Of a stretch of 64,000 nt of DNA, positions 34,914-44,788 are shown one piece after another. The position numbers were made by a program, and so were the translations under genes. Within the stretch, counting starts at the first letter, position 1; each line of letters starts with the position of its first letter. Origin of the DNA: Enoplosus armatus (Eukaryota > Chordata > Actinopteri > Centrarchiformes > Enoplosidae); assembly GCF_043641665.1 (NCBI RefSeq), contig NC_092198.1, positions 11,917,001 to 11,981,000 of the forward strand, in the 5' to 3' direction. The notes beneath the pieces were generated by a model. It was not told where the DNA came from, made no database searches, and saw nothing but the letters and a program-made list of their open reading frames with translations.

Positions 34914-36853
34914 CTTGACAGCTTTCCCTGTGAACTGGGAGCCAGTGGCTCCACTTTGAAAGGTCCTGGTCTGGTTCAGCTGGATGAGACCTTTGTGATA
35001 CTGAAGAGCCACTCGGGCTGTAACACCAGAACCAGTAGGGCTTCGGTCCACCTGGGAAAGTTCAAACCAGTTAAAGCCAGGTGGAGATAATATTAATAAA
35101 CCAGACAGCTAGTGTCTGTTGTGTACTTTTTGTCATTTCTCTTTAGTAGTTTTCTTCACACTTCATCATTTTACTACACAAAATAAAATAAAAATGTTTC
35201 AGATATCTCTCCTTACAGTGTCAAATGACCAGGTGGTATTTTCTCAGGACCAGTGTCAGTGAGATACCTGAGCTTCTGCAAACACACAGACATTGGCGGT
35301 GGGATCAGAGGAATAATTATCTTTGCCGTCTGTGAGGATGGTGCCGTAGAGGAAGGCCAGATCATCACTGGTTGGGTGGTGCAACTTCACCTAGGAGAGA
35401 AAATGTCATGGCTGTCAAGTAACCTGTGAAATCGAGATTCACAATGTGGCCAGAGGTATGAGGACAACACCTTTAGATATACTTTTGTTCCCGATACTCC
35501 TTGTCTGAGGCTATTTTACATGTTTTTACATGAATGAGAGCAAATCTCTTCAGCCAAGTTCAGAAATCGTGCAGGAAGAGCGGAGGCTGTTATAGCAGCA
35601 TATTGATCACACATGGGTCTAATGTTCCGGTGTCTACATGCTTTTGGCCATGTAGTGGATTTGGGTAAGTTATGTGGTGCTCAAATTAGCAGCTACAGAC
35701 TTCCCGGTCTACAATCTTGCACTGGGTGTCAGGTTTTTATTTTGTGTATATTCTTTACAAAATTGCCTTAAATGCAAACAAGAGCCCTCTAACAATGTGT
35801 CATGTAGCACATATTCATGATTAGTATAAGACAAAGACAAATGCAAATTTGATAAACAAGAAAAAGTGCTGTGCTCTAAATAGCCCTTTTTGATTAACAA
35901 AGAAACTCTTTCTTCACACTGTGTGTCTTCCACTAAACCTAAATCATGGATGTAATTGTAATTGTTGGAAGTACATTATTTATTAGAGGACGAATGCTCT
36001 CCATTGTCCTTCTTTTAGATTCCATCCTGCACCTGTAATATGCTTGTAGATATTCTCACCATCATTACTACACTGTTGCCAGTTTTTCGGTGTGTGCACT
36101 GCTAAAACTGTGTGCAGTGATTTAACTCGTGTTACAATATGAACCTGTTACCTGAGATTTGACAGCATTGGTCACAGCTGTGGCTGCGTCCACCAGATCT
36201 CGGGTCCTGGACTCGGTCACGTGGAGGCCAAACCTCTGGGCGTTTACAAAAGCGTAGAAGGCTCCTCCGTAGCTGATGTCGAGCGTCACATCACCAAACC
36301 CGTCCACTGTCACCGCCACATCTATCGAAAAGTCATGTAGTTACAGTCCTGCAGCATATAAACACACCCAGAACAGTTGTTTGGGGGGTCCTACCTGTGG
36401 CGAAAGCAAACGCTGGGACACTCAGAAACCTCACCCCTCCTGTTTTACCACCGGAGTACTCTACAAACGCCCTCACCAGACCGCAGGGGCAGTGTATGTT
36501 CACTTGGGTCTCTGGTGACTGCGGCTCTTTCACCAGCTTGTAGTCCACAGCGAAGCGACCCAGCGCGATGACGGCGTGTCCACACATGGTGCTGTAGCCC
36601 TCGTTGTGCATGAACAGGACCCCCAGATCCGCCTCGGGCATCTCGCTGTCCACGACCAGGGCTCCGTACATGTCGTAGTGTCCCCGCGGCTCGTACATCA
36701 GCACCGTCCTGAGGTGATCTAGATGTTCCCTGACATAACGGCGTTTGGACAGCACACTGTCACCTTTGACCTCTGGGTAGCCGCTGAGGATGACCCGTAA
36801 AGGCTCTCCACCTGTGTGCATGTCCACCACCGAGAGCTCGACTCCCTCGTGAG
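34914..36853 (-). pseudogene. l3hypdh: l3hypdh copy 2: inverted, lacks start codon and last exon
   Basis: Exon 1 (partial) 36395-36853, exon 2 36152-36321, exon 3 35268-35390 and exon 4 34914-35051, all on the minus strand. Every retained exon is open, splice sites are intact, and STMCGHAV and DRSPTGSG are both present. Exon positions sum with copy 3 to exactly 78210, meaning no net indel over about 2 kb: a very recent duplicate. The first nine codons, including both candidate ATGs, are cut off at 36853, where sequence jumps into inverted 5' flank. Exon 5 is missing because intron 4 is broken at about 33717. An ATG at 36942-36944 in the inverted flank opens a frame into exon 1, adding unrelated residues. 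Without the C-terminal beta strands activity is unlikely. Confidence 0.9.
35548..35737 (-). mobile_element. Transposon fragment in l3hypdh copy 2 intron 2
   Basis: Mirror of 42473-42662. Contains tacatggccaaaagcatgta, a phrase common to fish DNA elements (recollection). Copy 1 lacks it. Confidence 0.65.
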
Positions 36854-37366
36854 TAATCTGTAATATCAAGCTTGAACGTGCAGAGAAAGCAGTAGTGTGT
36901 CTGATACTTGATCCTGTCGGTAAACTTGGTCTCTGTTTGAACACCCAAAGCGTTGTTTGTGCACAGGATCAATGTTTTTCAATCACTTCGAGCTGATATT
37001 GAAATGCACTTGTCTACCGTACACAGTTGGACCAATAAAGTGCGGGAGGTTTCTTTCAAAATGATACAACCATTTTCTGACACTGATAGCCTAACACAGT
37101 GTCTGTTTGGTTTCAACAATTATGATAAAAATAACTGACTTGACCCCTCTAAATAAAACAGTTACTGCAGGACTGTCGTATTAGACTGCATTAGTTTTAA
37201 CCACCTAATAAACTGGCAGTGCATGTTCCTAAATCTGGAAGAAGAGATGGTTTTACAAATCATCTACAATAATGAGCCAAAATGGTGTTAAGAAATGGGC
37301 TTTCTGCTCAACTCTGTGTTGGAAAATGGCAAAGAAATGTCTGTATTTTGACTTAAAGCATTGCTT
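36854..37366 (+). repeat. l3hypdh 5' flank, inverted-junction copy
   Basis: Plus-strand copy of 40768-41310 (taatctgtaatatcaagctt to cttaaagcattg). It is fused head to head with l3hypdh copy 2 exon 1 on its left and with plus-strand intron 4 sequence on its right. Confidence 0.9.
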
Positions 37367-38143
37367 TTACTAAAAGCTCTGGAAGATTGATTTTTTTTAT
37401 ACTGATGAAAGATGCATTTTCTGAACATAAATATGTATAGGACCTTAAGAGGAAAATCAGATTTTCCTTGCGCTGTTGGATGGTAAAGTTGATATAACAC
37501 ATATCAGTGGATTGACATTAAATTAGCGATCCTGTAGTCTCACCAAATATTTCTTTGACACAGAGTTTGATTTGAATTCATGGCCTCCATTAGTGAATGA
37601 GGGAAATGTCTTTACAGGAAGGAAGTTTTTCCTTGCCACTGTCGCCAAAGTGCTTGCTCATGGTGGGATCTGTTGGGTCTCTGTAATAACATTATAAAGA
37701 GTCGGTCTAGACCTGCTCTATTTGTAAAGTGTCATGAGATGACTTTTGTTGTGATTTGGCGCTATATAAATAAAATTCAATTCAATTGAACCCCAAACCA
37801 TTGTTGTCAGAGTTATGTTATATTGTATGATTGTTATATTGTAGACATTTCTATCTTATGGTGGCATTTAAACTGGCTTTATATGGTGACCAGAAAAACT
37901 CAACAAGTCACTCTGGGTAGAAGACGAATGAGTTAATGAAGACCTAAAGTTATTGTGATCCTTCTTTGCATATTAGTTTACGCTCTTTATTTAAAAAATT
38001 TAACCCTTTGTTGGTGTTGTTCAATTCAAAGTATTTTCTTATCCTCCTGGTTGTACACGGAATATTGTGCCAAACACCTTTTGTCTATTTTTTAAAATGC
38101 AACGTGAAAACGTCTGTTCACAGAGGTGTTTGTGATTCTCTTT
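37367..38143 (+). pseudogene. Orphan l3hypdh intron 4 fragment
   Basis: Matches 43810-44610 from ttactaaaagctctggaaga to gtttgtgattctctttt, stopping just before the exon 5 acceptor. It carries the same retroelement tail at 37581-37790. No exon is included. Confidence 0.9.
37581..37790 (+). mobile_element. Retroelement 3' tail in right arm
   Basis: Full equivalent of 30431-30639 and 44047-44255. Confidence 0.7.
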
Positions 38144-38338
38144 TTGCATCGAAAAAACAAACGGTAAAACGTACCTCGGTCCTCATTACTTTGAATAAAA
38201 AACAATATTGGTGTATTGGTACATTTTTTTTAAAAAAAATACAAGGATTATAAAGACAACATGAGCCTCTTTGATCATACGTTCCAATTACAGCAAGTGG
38301 CATCTTTGATTTGGATGTTCACAGACATCAAAGGCAAG

Positions 38339-38346
38339 TGACGTCA
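38339..38346. promoter_or_regulatory. Perfect CRE (TGACGTCA) upstream of right-arm ORF
   Basis: 145 bp upstream of the ATG at 38492; a second CRE-like TGATGTCA lies about 20 bp downstream. Perfect CREs in short promoters are frequent in CREB/CREM-driven genes, including many testis genes (family knowledge). Function here is inferred. Confidence 0.55.
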
Positions 38347-38491
38347 CACGAAATGTGATGTCACCGGCAGTCTGTATAACACATGGCAAAAACAAGAAGA
38401 CAGGTTAGTCACTTGAGAGAAAAATCTTGAAATATCTACTTAGATCTCCAACCGTACAATACTAACTTAGACAAAACAACATCAAACTTTA

Positions 38492-39400
38492 ATGGCTCCA
38501 CCGGAAAAACGTGCTTTGCATTGGGCTGACTGGGAAAGTACCCTGCCTCCATTCAACCAGCCCAAACTGCACAAACTGTACTCCAGGCACCAAGTGGAGG
38601 ATAGAGATGCTCAGCAACGGTTTTGCAGAGCAGAGGACAAACTACTGACAGCACGGGAGCAAAGACCTAAACTGCTGCAGAGAAGAAATCTCAAGGCAGA
38701 AAATAGCAGAGCGTCCCAAATACAACAAGACATCGTGGCCGAACAAGCTGAGAGGAAACGCGCGGAAGAGCAACGGTACACCTTAACCTACTACACTGCG
38801 ATCACTAACGAGAAACTGCCCAGATTTCGCACCGAGCAGACACGTCTGATGAAACAGACTTTAGACGGAAACGGTGTGCAGCGCTGCATGGTAGACCCCA
38901 CTCTGCCGATACCTGAAAAATGCAGCGCAGCTGGGGGTGCATGGCAACGCGGCCCCCCTGCTATTGTTAAGGGGTCGTTGTTCGGCGCCAGAAGTATGGG
39001 AGAACCAGATTTGCACAGAACTACCACCCAGTCCGCCCGCAACAAGCTGCAGCTTGTGGATGCAGGTAAGGTCGGCCTAAAGCCAAACCGCCTCCCACCC
39101 ATCACAGTCAACGTAAAGTCGACAGACGCTTTAGCGTCATGTGACAAAACTGGAGGACGGTATGGTGTGGAGGGGTCCAAGTACCTCTCCAAAAATACAT
39201 TGCCCAGATTGGCCACTGCTCCAACCCGGTCCACCAAGCAGTATACAGAACTGAACAAGCTGCAGCTAAATTACAGAGAGAACGGTAAATTCAATCTGCA
39301 GCCGACTCTCCCACCCATTTCCATAAAGGAAGCACCTGCCGCTCAGCAAGCCATTTACAATAAGCAGCGCCTGGAGTTCAACAGGCTGCAGTTTCGGTAG
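38492..39400 (+). CDS. Unrecognised 302-residue protein, palindrome copy 2
   Basis: Intact single-exon ORF, ATG 38492-38494, TAG 39398-39400, with the same protein as the left-arm copy. Features by residue: HWADWES near 10-16; Lys/Arg/Glu-rich helix about 45-95; three diverged repeat modules about 105-140, 170-205 and 230-275; Gln/Arg-rich end. No transmembrane segment, signal peptide, zinc-finger spacing or enzyme motif is visible. The repeated Leu-Pro-Ile modules and basic, helix-rich composition would suit a structural or filament-binding protein, but that is a guess. A 39-bp minisatellite starts about 45 bp after the stop. It could be a real gene of a fast-evolving family or an accidental frame; identity between arms and homology of two pseudogenes favour the former. 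Confidence 0.68.
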   Translation: MAPPEKRALHWADWESTLPPFNQPKLHKLYSRHQVEDRDAQQRFCRAEDKLLTAREQRPKLLQRRNLKAENSRASQIQQDIVAEQAERKRAEEQRYTLTYYTAITNEKLPRFRTEQTRLMKQTLDGNGVQRCMVDPTLPIPEKCSAAGGAWQRGPPAIVKGSLFGARSMGEPDLHRTTTQSARNKLQLVDAGKVGLKPNRLPPITVNVKSTDALASCDKTGGRYGVEGSKYLSKNTLPRLATAPTRSTKQYTELNKLQLNYRENGKFNLQPTLPPISIKEAPAAQQAIYNKQRLEFNRLQFR

Positions 39401-39445
39401 GACTGACCACATTGCTCTTCCCCACCTCTCTTGCCTGCATCCCCT

Positions 39446-39952
39446 TCCCCACATCCCTTTCCCTATTCCCTTTCCCTAACCCCCTTCTCCACTCGCTTTC
39501 CCTATTCCCTTTCCCTAACCCCCTTCTCCACTCGCTTTCCCTATTCCCTTTCCCTAACCCCCTTCTCCACTCGCTTTCCCTATTCCCTTTCTAACCCCCT
39601 TCTCCACTCGCTTTCCCTATTCCCTTTCCCTAAACCCCTTCTCCACTCGCTTTCCCTATTCCCTTTCCCTAAACCCTTTTCTCCCCACTCGCTTTCCCTA
39701 TTCCCTTTCCCTAAACCCTTTTCTCCACTCGCTTTCCCTATTCCCTTTCCCTAACCCCCTTCTCCACTCGCTTTCCCTATTCCCTTTCCCTAAACCCTTT
39801 TCTCCACTCGCTTTCCCTATTCCCTTTCCCTAACCCCCTTCTCCACTCGCTTTCCCTATTCCCTTTCCCTAAACCCTTTTCTCCACTCGCTTTCCTACAT
39901 TCCCTTTCCCTAAACCCCTTTCTTCACTCGCTTTCCCTATTCCCTTTCTATA
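39446..39952. repeat. 39-bp minisatellite, right arm (12 units)
   Basis: Twelve units with the cactcg/cttcactcg motif. Each unit includes ccctaaccccc or ccctaaaccc, which resembles the vertebrate telomere repeat CCCTAA. Unit length is a multiple of three, so spurious Phe-Pro-Tyr-Ser-Leu frames run through it. Confidence 0.95.
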
Positions 39953-40478
39953 TCAATATCCCAGCTAAAAAAATATATAATGTATATTAATCATAATACA
40001 TTTAAAATAACAAAAAATAAATAAAAATATTAAATAAACTATAAAAAGTATATGATGTATGGACTTTGATTTTGATTGAACACTGCACAAACTAGGCTGT
40101 ATTAAATCACACACATATGGGACCTTGCAATGTTTGAATTTGGGAGATGGATAAAGAGTTGCACTCATTTTCCCAGGAGATCGTACCCAGTGGCAGACAG
40201 AAATGGACATCATTATAATTTTTCAGTGTGATGAACTGAAATATATATATATATATGTCCTTGTACAATATATTGTAACATTTGAAATATAATAAAACAT
40301 CTTTTTCAAAATCATTGCACAGTGAAAGCGAGGCTTATACGGAAACAATCTGAACGCCGATGATGTCATTGCTCAATACATTGTGCAATCAACATGTACT
40401 TGATTGATAAGTTAAAGCAAAAAACGTGTGTGTTGCCACCTTCATTAAAGAAAGGGTGCGTATACAGTTTATTGAATG
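39953..40478. other. AT-rich outer end of right palindrome arm
   Basis: AT-rich sequence including an (AT)n run near 40240, mirrored at 31541-32071. No gene is seen. Confidence 0.7.
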
Positions 40479-40564
40479 TTTCGCTTCTATGCAGCCCTCC
40501 AGAACACTAGGTGGCACTAATGTCTGTAGTGTCTTTGCAAACTGTAACACGTATGCACAGGAGT

Positions 40565-40570
40565 TATAAA
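40565..40570 (+). promoter_or_regulatory. l3hypdh: TATA box candidate of l3hypdh copy 3
   Basis: ttataaaaag about 770 bp before the ATG. It is followed by a possible short non-coding exon ending ctaaaccag with donor gtaaac at 40625, which could splice to the acceptor aaatcag at 41330, just before the start codon. Neither copy 1 nor copy 2 retains this element. Confidence 0.5.
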
Positions 40571-40867
40571 AAGACTGAAGGCAGCAGAACTTTGAGCCCA
40601 ATAGACAGAAAAAATCTAAACCAGGTAAACGTGATCCTTTTTGTACTTGTACTAAGTTAATGATCGCTGGCATTTTGCAGCGTTTTACCGGAGAGTCGTG
40701 TCACATGACACCTCCACCGTGCGAGCGTTCCCATTCACTTCTGTTGAAGCCGAAATAACTAAGAAATTAATCTGTAATATCAAGCTTGAACGTGCAGAGA
40801 AAGCAGTAGTGTGTCTGATACTTGATCCTGTAGGTAAACTTGGTCTCTGTTTGAACACCCAAAGCGT

Positions 40868-41330
40868 TGTTTGTGCACAGGATCAATGTTTTTCAATCAC
40901 TTCGAGCTGATATTGAAATGCACTTGTCTACCGTACACAGTTGGACCAATAAAGTGCGGGAGGTTTCTTTCAAAATGATACAACCATTTTCTTCAGAAGT
41001 ATAAGAATGACACTGATAGCCTAACACAGTGTCTGTTTGGTTTCAACAATTATGATAAAAAATAACTGCAGTAAATAAAACTGCAGTTATTTAAATAAAA
41101 CAGTTACTGCAGGACTGTCGTATTAGACTGCATTAGTTTTAACCACCTAATAAACTGGCAGTGCATGTTCCTAAATCTGGAAGAAGAGATGGTTTTACAA
41201 ATCATCTACAATAATGAGCCAAAATGGTGTTAAGAAATGGGCTTTCTGCTCAACTCTGTGTTGGAAAATGGCAAAGAAATGTCTGTATTTTGACTTAAAG
41301 CATTGTTTTTCATTTGTTTTATTAAATCAG
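40868..41330 (+). repeat. l3hypdh 5' flank / possible 5' UTR intron, copy 3
   Basis: Parent-like version of the flanks at 22670 and 36954. Contains a local inverted repeat near 41056-41097 (aataactgcag..ctgcagttatt) absent from the other copies. Confidence 0.8.
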
Positions 41331-41337
41331 CATTGAG

Positions 41338-44300
41338 ATGGAAATGCGGCTTCCACCTCACGAGGGAGTCGAGCTCTCGGTGGTGGACATGCACACAGGT
41401 GGAGAGCCTTTACGGGTCATCCTCAGCGGCTACCCAGAGGTCAAAGGTGACAGTGTGCTGTCCAAACGCCGTTATGTCAGGGAACATCTAGATCACCTCA
41501 GGACGGTGCTGATGTACGAGCCGCGGGGACACTACGACATGTACGGAGCCCTGGTCGTGGACAGCGAGATGCCCGAGGCGGATCTGGGGGTCCTGTTCAT
41601 GCACAACGAGGGCTACAGCACCATGTGTGGACACGCCGTCATCGCGCTGGGTCGCTTCGCTGTGGACTACAAGCTGGTGAAAGAGCCGCAGTCACCAGAG
41701 ACCCAAGTGAACATACACTGCCCCTGCGGTCTGGTGAGGGCGTTTGTAGAGTACTCCGGTGGTAAAACAGGAGGGGTGAGGTTTCTGAGTGTCCCAGCGT
41801 TTGCTTTCGCCACAGGTAGGACCCCCCAAACAACTGTTCTGGGTGTGTTTATATGCTGCAGGACTGTAACTACATGACTTTTCGATAGATGTGGCGGTGA
41901 CAGTGGACGGGTTTGGTGATGTGACGCTCGACATCAGCTACGGAGGAGCCTTCTACGCTTTTGTAAACGCCCAGAGGTTTGGCCTCCACGTGACCGAGTC
42001 CAGGACCCGAGATCTGGTGGACGCAGCCACAGCTGTGACCAATGCTGTCAAATCTCAGGTAACAGGTTCATATTGTGACACGAGTTAAATCACTGCACAC
42101 AGTTTTAGCAGTGCACACACCGAAAAACTGGCAACAGTGTAGTAATGATGGTGAGAATATCTACAAGCATAGTACAGGTGCAGGATGGAATCTAAAAGAA
42201 GGACAATGGAGAGCATTCGTCCTCTAATAAATAATGTACTTCCAACAATTACAATTACATCCATGATTTAGGTTTAGTGGAAGACACACAGTGTGAAGAA
42301 AGAGTTTCTTTGTTAATCAAAAAGGGCTATTTAGAGCACAGCACTTTTTCTTGTTTATCAAATTTGCATTTGTCTTTGTCTTATACTAATCATGAATATG
42401 TGCTACATGACACATTGTTAGAGGGCTCTTGTTTGCATTTAAGGCAATTTTGTAAAGAATATACACAAAATAAAAACTTGACACCCAGTGCAAGATTGTA
42501 GACCGGGAAGTCTGTAGCTGCTAATTTGAGCACCACATAACTTACCCAAATCCACTACATGGCCAAAAGCATGTAGACACCGGAACATTAGACCCATGTG
42601 TGATCAATATGCTGCTATAACAGCCTCCGCTCTTCCTGCACGATTTCTGAACTTGGCTGAAGAGATTTGCTCTCATTCATGTAAAAACATGTAAAATAGC
42701 CTCAGACAAGGAGTATCGGGAACAAAAGTATATCTAAAGGTGTTGTCCTCATACCTCTGGCCACATTGTGAATCTCGATTTCACAGGTTACTTGACAGCC
42801 ATGACATTTTCTCTCCTAGGTGAAGTTGCACCACCCAACCAGTGATGATCTGGCCTTCCTCTACGGCACCATCCTCACAGACGGCAAAGATAATTATTCC
42901 TCTGATCCCACCGCCAATGTCTGTGTGTTTGCAGAAGCTCAGGTATCTCACTGACACTGGTCCTGAGAAAATACCACCTGGTCATTTGACACTGTAAGGA
43001 GAGATATCTGAAACATTTTTATTTTATTTTGTGTAGTAAAATGATGAAGTGTGAAGAAAACTACTAAAGAGAAATGACAAAAAGTACACAACAGACACTA
43101 GCTGTCTGGTTTATTAATATTATCTCCACCTGGCTTTAACTGGTTTGAACTTTCCCAGGTGGACCGAAGCCCTACTGGTTCTGGTGTTACAGCCCGAGTG
43201 GCTCTTCAGTATCACAAAGGTCTCATCCAGCTGAACCAGACCAGGACCTTTCAAAGTGGAGCCACTGGCTCCCAGTTCACAGGGAAAGCTGTCAAGGTAC
43301 CAGAGTTTTCTTCTTCTGTGTCATCGAGGACGCTGCCTCTCGCTGGCTCACGTGTGCAGGGGCGGGTTTAGAAAGGTTCGAGACTCACATCTAAAGCCCT
43401 GGTTCTGGGCAATAATAAACACTATTATACTTATATTGTTTTTTCAGTGTATGAATTCCAGACAAACAAACTTAAATATTCTAATATGAAATAATAAATA
43501 ACTGCTGTTTATAATGGCGAATAGTCTACAGCCATGGACAGATTATGAGATAATGGGTCCCTGGACACAGACCCCCACCCCTCCTACACACAGGAGCAAG
43601 ATACCCAAACTCAGAGACCCTCTGGCCTCGCCCCTGCATGTGTGCTGATAAGATGGTGATAGGTGAAAGGTTTCTGGGTTGACTGTCAAGTTCAGAATGT
43701 GCTGTTAACAAAAGGTCAGGAGCACTTTGACATAACTTCCTCAGGTGGAATCAGTCACTGCTGTGTGTGAAACAGATCAGATCGGGTTCAAAACACTGCA
43801 GAAAGACTGTAAACTGTATTACTAAAAGCTGTGGAAGACAGATCTTTTTTATACTGATGAAAGATGCATTTTCTGAACATAAATATGTAGAGGACCTTAA
43901 GAGGAAAATCAGATTTTCCTTGCGCTGTTATATATAAGCTAAAAAGTCAGATCATCAAGACTGAAGTTGATGGGTGGATTGACATTAAATTAGCGATCCT
44001 GTAGGCTCACCAAATATTTGTTTGACACAATTTTATTTGAATTCATGGCCTCCATTAGTGAATGAGGGAAATGTCTTTACAGGAAGGAAGTTTTTCCTTG
44101 CCAGTGTCGCCAAAGTGCTTGCTCATGGTGGGATCTGTTGGGTCTCTGTAATAACATTATAAAGAGTCGGTCTAGACCTGCTCTATTTGTAAAGTGTCAT
44201 GAGATGACTTTTGTTGTGATTTGGTGCTATATAAATAAAATTCAATTCAATTGAACCCCAAACCATTGTTGTCAGAGTTATGTTATATTGTATGATTGTT

Positions 44301-44749
44301 ATATTGTAGACATTTCTATCTTATGGTGGCATTCAAACTGGCTTTATATGGTGACCAGAAAAACTCAACAAGTCACTCTGGGTAGAAGACGAATGAGTTA
44401 ATGAAGACCTAAAGTTATTGTGATTCTTCTTTGCATATTAGTTTACACTATTTATTTAAAAAATGTAACCCTTTGTTGGTGTTGTTCAATTCAAAGTATT
44501 TTCTTATCCTCCTGGTTGTACACGGAATATTGTGCCAAACACCTTTTGTCTATTTTTTAAAATGCAACGTAAAAACGTCTGTTCACAGAGGTGTTTGTGA
44601 TTCTCTTTTGTGTTTCTGTTCAGGAGACTAAGTGTGGAGACTTCAAGGCTGTGGTGGTGGAAGTTGCTGGCAGAGCTTTTTACACCGGGGTTTCCCGCTT
44701 TGTGCAGGAGCCAGAAGACGAGCTGACACGTGGTTTTCTGGTGAAGTGA
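41338..44749 (+). CDS. l3hypdh: l3hypdh copy 3, trans-3-hydroxy-L-proline dehydratase (complete)
   Basis: Cytosolic enzyme of the proline racemase family that dehydrates trans-3-hydroxy-L-proline to pyrroline-2-carboxylate. Exons: 41338-41815, 41889-42058, 42820-42942, 43159-43296, 44624-44749, giving 344 residues against about 354 in human. Catalytic Cys is residue 97 (STMCGHAV). The second catalytic position is Thr263 (DRSPTGSG) instead of the Cys of racemases/epimerases, which is the dehydratase signature. Substrate-fold motifs [10 protein letters not shown] and HNEGYSTM are present. Two candidate starts exist, residues 1 and 3; the second is the one shared with copy 1. It alone retains promoter, all exons and an AATAAA signal, and it converges with daam1, so it is probably the functional ancestral copy. 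Confidence 0.95.
42473..42662 (+). mobile_element. Transposon fragment in l3hypdh copy 3 intron 2
   Basis: About 190 bp present in copies 2 and 3 but absent from copy 1, where the flanks (atacacaaaa and ggctaaagagattt) are nearly joined. Contains ccactacatggccaaaagca. Confidence 0.7.
44047..44255 (+). mobile_element. Retroelement 3' tail in l3hypdh copy 3 intron 4
   Basis: Same element as 30431-30639 at the constant offset of 13616, so the insertion predates the duplications. Confidence 0.7.
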
Positions 44750-44782
44750 GCCTCGATTACAGGTTTTACTTTTAAATATCTT

Positions 44783-44788
44783 AATAAA
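44783..44788 (+). terminator. l3hypdh: AATAAA signal, l3hypdh copy 3
   Basis: Thirty-four bases after the stop codon; another AATAAA is near 44842. Confidence 0.65.

Larger units (their letters stand above)
37367..40478 (+). repeat. Right arm of imperfect palindrome
   Basis: Inverse of 31541-34391. Order on the plus strand: l3hypdh intron 4 fragment (37367-38143), unique 5' flank, intact 302-codon ORF, 39-bp minisatellite (12 units), AT-rich block, end at attgaatg near 40478. The outer end lies only about 87 bp before the TATA box of l3hypdh copy 3. Confidence 0.93.

Noticed and set aside
38791..39258. 155-codon open frame antisense to the unknown gene (mirrored at 32604-33071)
   Set aside because: It is a shadow of the 302-codon ORF. 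The sense frame has full-length homology to the pseudogenes, whereas the antisense frame is broken in them.
39431..39754. Long open frames of Phe-Pro-Tyr-Ser-Leu repeats (also 22395-22640 and 32030-32431)
   Set aside because: They are produced by the 39-bp minisatellite, whose unit is a multiple of three and lacks stops. There is no gene-like start, conservation beyond the repeat, or complexity.
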